A stretch of 64,000 nucleotides of DNA from Pantanalinema rosaneae (GTDB taxonomy: Bacteria; Cyanobacteriota; Cyanobacteriia; Leptolyngbyales; Leptolyngbyaceae), in the NCBI RefSeq assembly GCF_050753385.1, contig NZ_JBLZFZ010000012.1, forward strand, positions 84,828 through 148,827, written 5' to 3'. Shown in pieces: positions 8,401-16,624 of this stretch. The first letter of the stretch is position 1; each line of letters opens with the position of its first letter. The notes beneath the pieces were generated by a model that made no database searches, was not told where the DNA came from, and was given only the letters and a program-made list of their open reading frames with translations. Made by a program: the position numbers and the translations under genes.

Positions 8401-9620
8401 AATCTGCCGATCGACAATGCCAAACTTGTGATGCAGCAGATCACCAGGGGCATCCGAGGTACGCCGACACTAGCGATCGCGGGTTGCCAGGGAGTGTTGC
8501 CAGGTTCTAGCTGACAATTTTCTGGCAGGACAATCCCCAACATATCCAATCCTTCACTGTACGATCGATAGGCAAATTGCGGATCGATTAATGCTCGGAT
8601 CTCTACTCCCTGTTGATGTCGAGGTCGGATCTGATTGACTAATGGCTGATCGGAAAATACAAATAGCGCCATCTCGATCGATTGCTGGGCGGTAGCTAAG
8701 GTTTTGCCAATTAAGCCATTACTGGTTTGTTCCCAGGGAATCGAGCGGCTACTGGGGGAAAACTGTACGTCTACTCGGGTTTGCCCGACCTGGAGCGATC
8801 TCGCTGGACGAAACGGCTTCTTGACCCCAAACCGACTATCTGGCTTGCCTCCTACACCATCCCCCCACATCAGATTAAACTCTTGAGTAAAGAGTTTTGC
8901 CAGTTCTGGGCTGTTAATCTTGAGTAAATTATTAGCATTACCCTGGCTACTGGGAGTTTTGAAGTCGCCATGCACATCACTGGTCGTCCAATTGGCGGAG
9001 GTGACGATCAAGGTGCGATCGTCCACAACTAGAAACTTATGGTGCATTAAGTTACTACCAGCAGAGCCATCCGCCCTATCATCGATCCGGGGGACTTTGG
9101 CTCGATCGAGGATGACCAGCGCATCCCCCTGAGCTACTTCCGCCGGACTGAGTTGACCATCCTGATCCCGATCGACTAATTCCCGAAACTCCTGGTAACG
9201 ACTGCGTTCGCGATCGGGTAAACGATTGACCTCTGCCGGTGTGAATTGACTGAAAGGACGGGCGTAGGTGTTTTCTAGGATCACCCGCACGTTGACCCCC
9301 GCTTGTTGCCGTTCCACCAGTGCCGCCGCGACTTTGGGCAACCGCAATTCCTGTACTGCCACATCTACAGTTCGTTCCGCCTGAGCGATCGTGTCAATCA
9401 AAATCTGCTCTAAATCATGCCCATCACGGGTTTGCTGCCGATAGGGTTCCGTGTAACTGGCAGAGGGTTCATGATTGGTATAAACCTGAATCAACTCATC
9501 CTGCGGTAACGGCTCGGGACGGAGCGGTTGAGATTGTCCGGTTTGGCAGGCGGCTAGTCCCCCCGTTAGGAGAGCCACGATCGCCCAGCGCCAGGATTTA
9601 CCAGAAGAAAATTGCACCAC
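8397..9620 (-). CDS. Phospholipase D-like lipoprotein with EF-hand loop, frameshifted near its 3' end
   Basis: GTG start. A lipoprotein signal ends at Cys25 (LTGGLAAC), so it is probably anchored at the envelope. The first HKD motif is His193-x-Lys195-x4-Asp200 (LMHHKFLVVDD), followed by VTSANWTTSD. A perfect EF-hand calcium loop, DRDQDGQLSPAE (150-161), is inserted ahead of it. PLD-superfamily proteins need two HKD motifs; the second is in the other frame, and the last 22 or so residues here (after SVGVPR) are out of frame. The break lies between about 8400 and 8472, probably near 8450-8466. Could be a true pseudogene, a recent mutation or an assembly error. Confidence 0.8.
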   Translation of the reverse strand: MVQFSSGKSWRWAIVALLTGGLAACQTGQSQPLRPEPLPQDELIQVYTNHEPSASYTEPYRQQTRDGHDLEQILIDTIAQAERTVDVAVQELRLPKVAAALVERQQAGVNVRVILENTYARPFSQFTPAEVNRLPDRERSRYQEFRELVDRDQDGQLSPAEVAQGDALVILDRAKVPRIDDRADGSAGSNLMHHKFLVVDDRTLIVTSANWTTSDVHGDFKTPSSQGNANNLLKINSPELAKLFTQEFNLMWGDGVGGKPDSRFGVKKPFRPARSLQVGQTRVDVQFSPSSRSIPWEQTSNGLIGKTLATAQQSIEMALFVFSDQPLVNQIRPRHQQGVEIRALIDPQFAYRSYSEGLDMLGIVLPENCQLEPGNTPWQPAIASVGVPRMPLVICCITSLALSIGRL

Positions 9621-9741
9621 AGTAGTTTGCCATCCTGAAGGGTATGCTCGTCAGCAATCCGCCATGATTTTTCCCGATGGCAAAATTACTCCTACATGCC
9701 AGAGTACCCACGGATAGCGCGATCGTCTCAGCCTAAGCCGT

Positions 9742-10464
9742 TTAACCGCCCATTGCCCAGTTCCAGGTGGTTTGGGCAAATTGTTCCAGCAGGGCATCAA
9801 CCGATTGTTGGGTAGCTTTCAGGTTGTCAGTCATGGTTTGTTGCATCGATTCCTTCCATTCAGGAGAAATTTCCTGCCAGATTGCCCGTAAGACGACCGC
9901 ACTCACCAGCACCATGCCGATCGCGGGGAACAGCAGCATCACCGTTGTCACCAGTCCACTCAGTAAGGGGCGGAGTCCCACTTGAGAGACGGCTTGTTCC
10001 AGCGTCATTTCGTTCTGCATCACCTTCAGCAGCGTCGGGATCAGTTGCGTACACACCATAAAGCCCAATGTGGCAAACGCGCTACTCCCAGTTAAGGCTT
10101 TAATCACACTAATCGCCATGCCCCGAATCCAGCCCCCTTTCAGGGCATCCGTGGCGATCGTCAGAATCTGCCATGCTTCCGTTTGGGCAAGTTCCTGTTC
10201 TCCCCGGCAATAGGCTCCTGCCGCTTTAATCGATTGCAGCAAGACCCGCAGTTCCGTGTTGAGGATGGCTCCCTCAATTCCCCACCCAATCATGTCCTCA
10301 AACGGCATATCCATTGGGTTAAACCCAGACCACTCTGTACCCGACTGGGGCATAAAATCGCTGGAAAAGACTTGACCAAACATGGAATTGAAAGCTTCAG
10401 GAATCATCGTCGTGCTGCCGCGATCGCAAGTTTCCTTCCACATTAGCTTGTCCGCTACAACCAT
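9742..10464 (-). CDS. Hydrophobic protein of unknown function
   Basis: 240 residues from ATG 10464; a second ATG at 10407 (MIPEAFNSMFG) is possible and neither has a good ribosome site. The first 80 residues are polar and rich in Met, Phe and Gly. The rest contains several hydrophobic helices (about 118-150 and 168-196), then an amphipathic C-terminal helix. No motif or family recognised. It stands alone between the PLD gene and the divergent DUF2993 gene, with a G/C-rich simple repeat just upstream. Confidence 0.65.
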   Translation of the reverse strand: MVVADKLMWKETCDRGSTTMIPEAFNSMFGQVFSSDFMPQSGTEWSGFNPMDMPFEDMIGWGIEGAILNTELRVLLQSIKAAGAYCRGEQELAQTEAWQILTIATDALKGGWIRGMAISVIKALTGSSAFATLGFMVCTQLIPTLLKVMQNEMTLEQAVSQVGLRPLLSGLVTTVMLLFPAIGMVLVSAVVLRAIWQEISPEWKESMQQTMTDNLKATQQSVDALLEQFAQTTWNWAMGG

Positions 10465-10483
10465 GACAGGAGGAAAACCGTCT

Positions 10484-10540
10484 TACTCCTCATCACCCCA
10501 TCTCCCTATCACCCCCATCTCCCCTACCTTTCCACTCCAT
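10484..10540. repeat. Short tandem CCCCATCT/CCCTATC-type repeat
   Basis: Degenerate tandem units of the form CCCCATCTCCC, CTATCACCCCCATCT and CCCCTACC fill the intergenic space. The same unit (or its complement GGGGAGAT) recurs near 14780, 24653, 26121 and 36716. It resembles the short tandemly repeated repetitive heptamers described in filamentous cyanobacteria. Confidence 0.75.
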
Positions 10541-10637
10541 TCATAAGTAAAACTTTATCCCCCCTGCTAAGACAGCCAATCAATTAACATTGCCGATACT
10601 TCATAATCTGTTACAAAATAGGAAGGAAACGTTCTAG

Positions 10638-11438
10638 GTGAAAGACGGCATGTTTGGAGGATTTACAGTTAGCCCTCCTGGCGTAGACTTTGGGGAGCGC
10701 ATGCTCAACACAGTTGCCAGCCAATCGATTCGCCATTTGTTCACCCAGAGCGAATCGGTGGATGTAGCCATTCGGTGTCACCCTTCTAGCAAGCTGCTGC
10801 AAGGGAGCATTGATAGCTTTAAGATGAGCGGACGCAATCTGGTGATCCGCCGCGACTTTTATGTGGAGGAAATGTCCTTTGAGACGGATGCCGTGGCGAT
10901 CGACTTTGCCTCTGTTCTCAGTGGTAGCCTGCGGTTGCGCCAACCGACTCAAGCGATCGCGCAAGTTACCCTGTCGGAACAGGGGATTAACCATGCGTTC
11001 ACGGCTGAGTTAGTCAAGCAACACCTCCGCAATCTGGATACACCGGAGTTAATGGCGTTATCGGGTGGAGAGCCGGTGTCGTTTACCGATATCAACTTGC
11101 AATTGCTGCCGAATAACCAAATCAAAATCTTTGCGAAGACAGAATTAGCTAATGGCAGTGTGCCGATTAGCCTCCTGGCAACGTTGGGGGTAGAGCGACG
11201 GCGGCGGATTCTGTTTCAAAACCCTCAATTTCAACCGGATGTTGTGCCAGAGTCCCTGCGGGGCACATCGGAGGTGTTAACGATGGCGTTTGCTCAAATT
11301 TTGAACAATATGGTTGATCTCGATCGGTTTGATTTAGATGGTGTCACTATGCGGATCAATCGCCTGGAAACTCAAGGTCAGCAATTAATTTTCAGTGGCT
11401 ACGCGCAAATCGAACACTTCCCCAAAACGGGGCAGTAG
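10638..11438 (+). CDS. DUF2993 (LmeA-like) protein
   Basis: 266 residues from GTG 10638, with AGGAAGG about 11 bases upstream; ATG 10650 is an alternative. The body matches the DUF2993 family common in cyanobacteria and actinobacteria. Features are an early GERMLNTVASQSIRHLF helix, VDVAIRCHPSSKLLQGSIDSF, and repeated beta-strand segments such as VSFTDINLQLLPNNQIKIFA. Mycobacterial LmeA binds phospholipids in the periplasm, but the cyanobacterial proteins are not characterised and this one has no obvious signal peptide. A hairpin terminator follows. Confidence 0.88.
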   Translation: MKDGMFGGFTVSPPGVDFGERMLNTVASQSIRHLFTQSESVDVAIRCHPSSKLLQGSIDSFKMSGRNLVIRRDFYVEEMSFETDAVAIDFASVLSGSLRLRQPTQAIAQVTLSEQGINHAFTAELVKQHLRNLDTPELMALSGGEPVSFTDINLQLLPNNQIKIFAKTELANGSVPISLLATLGVERRRRILFQNPQFQPDVVPESLRGTSEVLTMAFAQILNNMVDLDRFDLDGVTMRINRLETQGQQLIFSGYAQIEHFPKTGQ

Positions 11439-11469
11439 AGCCATTACCATTCTCAAAAGATGCTGAAAC

Positions 11470-11498
11470 AGGGGAGCACAATCAACCGGTGTTCCCCT
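11470..11498. terminator. Bidirectional hairpin between convergent genes
   Basis: AGGGGAGCAC (11470-11479) pairs with GTGTTCCCCT (11489-11498) around a 9-base loop, with one G-U pair. It lies between the ends of the DUF2993 gene (+) and the PAP2-like gene (-). T-rich flanks are short on both sides, so efficiency is uncertain. Confidence 0.65.
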
Positions 11499-11524
11499 TC
11501 GTTCTAGCAACATTGGTAGGTTAT

Positions 11525-11998
11525 CTAAGCAGGCCTAGCGCCTACGAGCGCCAGTTGTGCCACCCAAGAGATAACGATGCCTAGAATCGAGCCAACAATG
11601 ACTTGAAATGGCGTGTGACCTAACAACTCTTTCAGCCGATCTTCGTTAAAGTGGTGGTCGCCCTGGAAGAATTCATCAATGATCTGATTCAGCACTCGGG
11701 CTTGCTTGCCCGCCGCTTGTCGGACTCCGGCGGCGTCATACATGACGATGACGGCGAACACGACCGCGATCGCGAATTCAGAACTGTCCCAGCCCGCATT
11801 CTGACCCACACCCGTGGCTAAAGCCGTCACCAACGCGGAGTGGGCACTGGGCATACCGCCGGTTTCAACCAATGCCCGGATATTGACCTTACGGTTTTTA
11901 ACGATCTCAACGATGAGTTTAATGGCTTGGGCGGTGAGGCACGCCACCAGTGCAACCAGCAGCACATGGTTGTTAATAATATTGCCAAAGTCCTGCAT
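11525..11998 (-). CDS. Divergent PAP2 family membrane protein (DUF212/YuiD type)
   Basis: 157 residues. Hydrophobic helices at about 8-32, 75-92 and 130-152 frame a conserved loop region. The family signature is seen: TGGMPSAHSALVTALATG (Ser-Ala-His, like the PAP2 phosphatase motif), VMYDAAGVRQAAGKQA and LKELLGHTPFQVIVG. Members are distant relatives of acid phosphatases that act on lipid phosphates; the substrate is unknown. It follows crtE on the same strand by 36 bases, so the two are probably one transcript. The adjacency with a prenyl-diphosphate synthase makes an isoprenoid phosphate a reasonable but unproven substrate. Confidence 0.9.
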   Translation of the reverse strand: MQDFGNIINNHVLLVALVACLTAQAIKLIVEIVKNRKVNIRALVETGGMPSAHSALVTALATGVGQNAGWDSSEFAIAVVFAVIVMYDAAGVRQAAGKQARVLNQIIDEFFQGDHHFNEDRLKELLGHTPFQVIVGSILGIVISWVAQLALVGARPA

Positions 11999-12034
11999 GT
12001 CGGTTTGAGAGGGGTAGAGGTTAGGGAGAAAGGT

Positions 12035-12985
12035 TTAGTGTTTTCTAGCGGTAATAAATTCAGCCAGGGCTTGCAGCGGCATGGCACGATCGCCAAAGCT
12101 AGCCAATTCTGCTTTTGCCTCGTCAACCAGCGTTTGAGCCTGCCGACGAGACTCCTCCAATCCCCAGATACTGGGATAGGTGGCTTTTTGGGCTTGCAAA
12201 TCTTTGCCTGCCGTTTTACCCAGTTCTTCCTGAGTTGCTGTGATATCTAGAATGTCGTCAATGATTTGGAAGGCGAGTCCAATATTCTGGGCATAGCGAG
12301 AGAGCTGCTGAAGTTCGGCATCCGATCCTCCTGCCAACAAGCCACCTGAAACCACAGATGCTTCCAGGAGTGCTGCCGTTTTATGGTTATGGATAAAGTT
12401 CAGCGTTTCGAGGGACACATCGGGTTTACCCTCACATTCTAAGTCCACCACTTGTCCACCCACCAAGCCAGCCGCACCGACTGCCCGCCCTAACATCGCA
12501 ACAACGCGCAACACCCGATCGGCAGGAACGTTTTGCGTGGCAACCGCGACATGCTCAAAGGAATACGCGAGTAACCCATCTCCCGCCAGAATTGCCACAT
12601 CCTCACCGTAGACCTTGTGGTTAGTGAGTTTGCCGCGCCGATAATCATCGTTATCCATGGCTGGCAGATCATCGTGAATCAGCGACATGGTGTGAATCAT
12701 CTCTAAGGCACAGGCAGTGGGCATTGCCATCGCGATCGTGCCCCCAATCAACTCACAGCTTGCCAGACACAAAATCGGTCGTAGGCGCTTGCCTCCAGCC
12801 ATGAGGGAATAGCGCATGGCTTCATAAATTTTCTCTGGGTAGACAATCGGCAGGGAGCGATCGAGTGCCGCTTCAACCTGAACTTGCCGTTCTTTCAAGT
12901 AAGCCGATAGGTCAAAATGAGCTTCTGTCTGGAATGATGTGCCAGTGTCCGTCAATACCATTCCCGTATCTCTCCCAGTAATCAT
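12035..12985 (-). CDS. crtE: Geranylgeranyl diphosphate synthase
   Basis: 316 residues from ATG 12985; ATG 12961 is also possible. It is a trans-prenyl transferase that makes C15-C20 diphosphates for carotenoids, the chlorophyll phytyl chain and quinones. Both aspartate-rich motifs are intact: DDLPAMDNDD (105-114) and DDILD (243-247). GGKRLRP at 64-70 and the GGQVVDLE segment also fit. The spacing of the first motif (DDxxxxD) is that of bacterial IspA/CrtE enzymes. Downstream is the PAP2-like gene. The folD gene lies 264 bases upstream with no clear gene between. Confidence 0.95.
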   Translation of the reverse strand: MITGRDTGMVLTDTGTSFQTEAHFDLSAYLKERQVQVEAALDRSLPIVYPEKIYEAMRYSLMAGGKRLRPILCLASCELIGGTIAMAMPTACALEMIHTMSLIHDDLPAMDNDDYRRGKLTNHKVYGEDVAILAGDGLLAYSFEHVAVATQNVPADRVLRVVAMLGRAVGAAGLVGGQVVDLECEGKPDVSLETLNFIHNHKTAALLEASVVSGGLLAGGSDAELQQLSRYAQNIGLAFQIIDDILDITATQEELGKTAGKDLQAQKATYPSIWGLEESRRQAQTLVDEAKAELASFGDRAMPLQALAEFITARKH

Positions 12986-13249
12986 CGCTTATCTCTCAAC
13001 CACACTAAAAAAATCTCCCAAATGCCTGATATTGGCAATTCCCCCGGATGTACGGTGAGAAAATGGGGCTTCAGTCGTCGGCAGCAAAAATTGTCCCTGC
13101 AAGAAGTCTACTAGACTTCCTGCCCTGGTAGTGCTGTCACCTGATGATTTTGTTTGTAGAGGCACAGCGATTAACCAGGGGAGATGCTTGAAGGCATCGG
13201 CTTTGGTAGCTGCTTGCGAGAAATAGTCAAAAAGATGCGATCGCGGCAT

Positions 13250-14122
13250 CTAGCCGAACTGCTGACAACTCCAAACGGTGTTTTGCATTAGCATGGCAAC
13301 GGTCATGGGCCCAACACCACCCGGTACAGGAGTCAAAAATCCAGCCACAGGTTGAACGGAAGCAAAATCCACATCTCCGACTAAACGGGATTTGCCACTG
13401 TCATCGGTAATCCGATTAATGCCGACATCCATCACAATGGCTCCTGGCTTAACCATATCTCCTGTAATCAAACCAGGGCGACCGATCGCCGTCACCAGAA
13501 TATCGGCACTCCGAGCGATCGCTGCCAGATCCGGTGTTTTAGAGTGGGCGATCGTCACAGTGGCATCGGCTTCCAGCAACATCAATGCCATGGGTTTACC
13601 GACTAAAATACTCCGTCCAATCACCACAGCGTGCTTCCCTTTCGGATCCAGGTCGTATGCCTGCAATAGACGCATGACTCCAGCAGGGGTACAACTGCGT
13701 AGACCCAATTCGCCCCGGACTAACCGCCCCAGGCTGACGGGATGTAAGCCATCGGCATCTTTATTGGGGTGAATGCGATTCAGTAATGCCACCGAATCTA
13801 AGTGATCGGGTAAGGGTAGTTGAATTAAAATGCCATCCACCCGATCGTCCTGATTGAGGGCATCAATGATTTGCTCTAATTCGGTTTGGGTGGCGGTAGC
13901 GGGTAAATGTTGCCCAAAGGAGGCGATGCCAATATGGCTACAGGCTTTTTCCTTGTTGCGGACATAGGCCGCACTGGCAGGATTGTCGCCGACCATCAAT
14001 ACGGCTAATCCCGGTGGACGACCCTTTTGGGCTTGCAAGGTCTGAACCTGTTGGGTCAACTCTGCCTGAATCTGTTGAGCCAGGGCTTTTCCATCAATTA
14101 GTTGTGCGGTTGAGGCAGACAT
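13250..14122 (-). CDS. folD: Bifunctional methylene-THF dehydrogenase/cyclohydrolase FolD
   Basis: 290 residues from ATG 14122; a TTG six codons earlier is less likely. FolD interconverts 5,10-methylene- and 10-formyl-tetrahydrofolate with NADP, supplying one-carbon units for purines and initiator tRNA. Visible motifs are the substrate-site Tyr-x3-Lys (SAAYVRNKEKAC), ILIQLPLP, DGLHPVSLGRL, the nucleotide-binding GRSILVGKPMALML, and the C-terminal TPVPGGVGPMTVAML. All are intact and length is normal. Confidence 0.96.
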   Translation of the reverse strand: MSASTAQLIDGKALAQQIQAELTQQVQTLQAQKGRPPGLAVLMVGDNPASAAYVRNKEKACSHIGIASFGQHLPATATQTELEQIIDALNQDDRVDGILIQLPLPDHLDSVALLNRIHPNKDADGLHPVSLGRLVRGELGLRSCTPAGVMRLLQAYDLDPKGKHAVVIGRSILVGKPMALMLLEADATVTIAHSKTPDLAAIARSADILVTAIGRPGLITGDMVKPGAIVMDVGINRITDDSGKSRLVGDVDFASVQPVAGFLTPVPGGVGPMTVAMLMQNTVWSCQQFG

Positions 14123-14344
14123 GGGTAATTCGCCAATCAAATATCTCTAGCGATCGCAGGTGCAATGGCATTACGATCGTCCAACCCAAATTCTGCCATT
14201 GATAGCCGCAGATGTCCTCTGAAATTGCCGGATCTTGGCTCATGATTGCCTGACAACCTGGCATTTCTGATTAGGCAGATCGGCTGACTTTGTGTTAACA
14301 CAACGATAGTTTTCTATCACAGCGCTCAGTTAGCTGGTTTTGCG

Positions 14345-14764
14345 ATGAACTTCCAGACCATTGCTCACGCGATCGTTCCCTTCAGAAGCCTCATTAGTTT
14401 GCGGCTGGCTTTCGTCGGTTTACTCATTGGCTGCATGGGCTGTCAACCTATCGCTAGCTCTTCCGACTCGGCTCTGCTACCCAAATTTACAGCGAATACC
14501 GTCAGTATTCGGGAGTTATCTCGCCCAACTCAAGCGAGTCCGACGGTCTACCTCAAAGGCACTGTGAAAAACCGCGCCCCTTTATTGGATGGCACCGTGT
14601 ATGAACTAACGGATGATACTGGCAGCATTTGGGTCTTAGCAAAAACCGCCATTCCTGATGCAGGGGAGGAGGTGACCATTAAGGGTGTGCTGCGGTATCA
14701 AACCATCCAGTGGGAGCAACGGGAGCAGAATGAACTGTATATCGAGCAGCAGGAGCGGTTATAG
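14345..14764 (+). CDS. Predicted lipoprotein with OB-fold-like domain
   Basis: 139 residues. A hydrophobic N-terminal segment (about 18-32) ends in a Cys-containing stretch LLIGCMGCQP, either Cys being a possible lipidation site. The mature part reads VYLKGTVKNRAPLLDGTVYELTDDTGSIWVL...GEEVTIKGVLRY, the strand pattern of bacterial OB-fold (tRNA_anti/YdeI-like) proteins. Function unknown. A G-rich tandem repeat follows, then the convergent lipase gene. Confidence 0.75.
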   Translation: MNFQTIAHAIVPFRSLISLRLAFVGLLIGCMGCQPIASSSDSALLPKFTANTVSIRELSRPTQASPTVYLKGTVKNRAPLLDGTVYELTDDTGSIWVLAKTAIPDAGEEVTIKGVLRYQTIQWEQREQNELYIEQQERL

Positions 14765-14779
14765 AGGAGCAGATTAAAG

Positions 14780-14812
14780 ATAGGAGAGATGGGGAGATCG
14801 AGAGGCGGAGGA
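14780..14812. repeat. Short GGAGAGATGGGGAGAT repeat
   Basis: A short run of GGAGAGATGGGGAGATCGAGAGG lies between convergent genes. It is a member of the same degenerate G-rich tandem family seen near 10484, 24653, 26121 and 36716. Confidence 0.55.
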
Positions 14813-15508
14813 TTAGCTCAGGTATGTTGTCCAGACTGACAGTAAATCCGGTGAGCCATACCAGAGACGATCGGCACGAGGAGAATGGTTGGCACCTTCC
14901 AGAATCAGGTTTTCGGCACCGTTGAGGTGAGCAGCCGCGATCGGGGTAATGCCATCTCCCCAGCAATTGCCTGTACCACAGGTGAGTTTGTAGCTACTGT
15001 AGGCAAGCCAGTTTGCCGGACGACTGCCGTAAATGGTTTTACCTGCCACACAGACATACTGAATATCGGGGTAAAACGCCCCCGGATAGGTCTGGTTGAC
15101 AAAATCGAGGTTCTTGCGAGTCCAGCGCTCCAGGCTAGTGTGGGGGGTGCCCAAAGTAATTAAGGTTGCCACATGGGAACGGGCATGCCACAAACACTCC
15201 TGCCCATCCCTGGGATGAATACAGTAAGGTTGCTCCCCTAAATAAATCCGGGCTAACCAGCCGCCAGCCGAGTGACCAATTAAATTAATTTTGTCGCTCC
15301 CCTGTTGCTGTAAGAACTGCCGGACGGAGGCATCGATTTGGTGCAGGATCGGGGTCATCGATCGCCCGCCTAACGTTGGGAGCCAATCCTGCCAGCGCAA
15401 GGGTACGGTGATCGCTGGAATGCCTTGAGCTTGTAGCGCCTGTTCTAGATCTTTGTAGTCGATCGCACCTGCCAGGTATCCCGGCAAAATTACAGTTGGT
15501 AACACCAT
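14813..15508 (-). CDS. Alpha/beta hydrolase, lipase-like
   Basis: 231 residues, ATG 15508. The nucleophile elbow GHSAGGW (Ser in Gly-x-Ser-x-Gly) follows a predicted strand INLI. An oxyanion-side PTVILPGYL segment opens the protein, a TPHTSLERW loop follows, and a C-terminal His is in EGANHSPRADRLWYG. This organisation resembles triacylglycerol lipase or PGAP1-like esterases, and cyanobacterial homologs are cytoplasmic. The substrate is not predictable. The end is next to a G-rich repeat. Confidence 0.87.
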   Translation of the reverse strand: MVLPTVILPGYLAGAIDYKDLEQALQAQGIPAITVPLRWQDWLPTLGGRSMTPILHQIDASVRQFLQQQGSDKINLIGHSAGGWLARIYLGEQPYCIHPRDGQECLWHARSHVATLITLGTPHTSLERWTRKNLDFVNQTYPGAFYPDIQYVCVAGKTIYGSRPANWLAYSSYKLTCGTGNCWGDGITPIAAAHLNGAENLILEGANHSPRADRLWYGSPDLLSVWTTYLS

Positions 15509-15587
15509 AGCCCCAAATTAGTGACGAATTATAAAGTTATTCATCCACTCTAGAATCTAGAATGGCAAATTCGGGGGAAATGAATTA

Positions 15588-16370
15588 GTGACCAGCACAA
15601 CGGCTTACGGCACACTTTATGGCATTAGTGTGGGACCTGGCGACCCGGAACTCCTGACGGTCAAAGGGTTACGGCTACTTCAGCAAGCCCCGATCGTGGC
15701 ATTTCCGGCGGGGGTACGCGGCAAACCGGGATTTGCGGAACAGGCGATCGCCCAGTGGCTACAACCGAATCAAATCCAACTACCTCTGACGTTTCCCTAT
15801 GTGCAGGATACGGAAGTTTTGCGGGCAGCATGGCAACTCGCGGCTGACCAAATTTGGTCTTATCTGGCGCAGGGGCAGGATGTCGCCTTTGCTTCCGAGG
15901 GGGATGTCAGTTTCTACAGTACGTTTACCTACCTGGCGCAAACATTGCAACAAAGTCATCCCCAAGTATCAATTCAAGCGATTCCTGGTGTATGTTCGCC
16001 CTTAGCCAGTGCGGCAGCGTTAGGCATTCCCCTCACCTTTCGGCAACAACGCTTAGTCGTACTCCCGGCTTTATACACGGTTACGGAATTGGAAACGGTA
16101 TTGCCGTGGGCAGATGTAGTGGTATTAATGAAAGTGAGTTCCGTCTATGCCCAAGTCTGGAAGTTGTTACAGCAATACGACCTGTTACCGCATAGTTACG
16201 CGATCGCCTGGGCAACGCTACCGCAACAACGCATCTATACGCACCTGCAAACTCAACCAGATTTAGAACTCCCTTACTTTTCGTTACTGATTGTTCAGGT
16301 TACTGCCAAGGCGCAGGCATCAGGTGTGCTGACAAAACCAATGATTGATTCAGCTGAATCCGACTTTTAG
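15588..16370 (+). CDS. cobI: Precorrin-2 C20-methyltransferase
   Basis: 260 residues from GTG 15588 with GGGGGAAA upstream. It is a tetrapyrrole (uroporphyrin/corrin) methylase that transfers a methyl group from SAM to C20 of precorrin-2 or its cobalt form in cobalamin synthesis. The N-terminal signature GTLYGISVGPGDPELLTVK and the later ASEGDVSFYSTFTYL and VQAIPGVCS-like segment (IQAIPGVCSPLASAAALG) are characteristic. The early- or late-cobalt route (CbiL versus CobI) cannot be decided here. No other cobalamin gene and no B12 riboswitch were seen next to it. Confidence 0.92.
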   Translation: MTSTTAYGTLYGISVGPGDPELLTVKGLRLLQQAPIVAFPAGVRGKPGFAEQAIAQWLQPNQIQLPLTFPYVQDTEVLRAAWQLAADQIWSYLAQGQDVAFASEGDVSFYSTFTYLAQTLQQSHPQVSIQAIPGVCSPLASAAALGIPLTFRQQRLVVLPALYTVTELETVLPWADVVVLMKVSSVYAQVWKLLQQYDLLPHSYAIAWATLPQQRIYTHLQTQPDLELPYFSLLIVQVTAKAQASGVLTKPMIDSAESDF

Positions 16371-16624
16371 CTGACTAATGGCTTCAAAGGGCTCCAAATC
16401 AGATTAGATGCTGTAGTTGTTTCTGGATCGGGTGCGATCGCCGGATTCAGATCCCAGTCACCAAACTGCACCTGCTATCTTAGGCAGTGGAATCGTTGCT
16501 CAATCGGCAACTTTTTTCTCTCCCCGACTGTCTCAACCATTCAGACCCGAATGATCTCCAGTCACCCAATCTTCTGAGCCTGAGTCTATCGTCCCTCTCA
16601 CTCCATTGCTTATTTGATCTGGCT

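Noticed and set aside
9320..9625. Plus-strand frame antisense to the PLD gene
   Set aside because: Shadow of a well-supported lipoprotein gene on the other strand.
10484..10540. CRISPR array
   Set aside because: Units are only about 8-10 bases, degenerate and without spacers; no cas genes are present.
12989..13249. 86-codon minus-strand frame between crtE and folD
   Set aside because: No ribosome site, no recognisable family and no sensible composition; it probably fills the spacer by chance.
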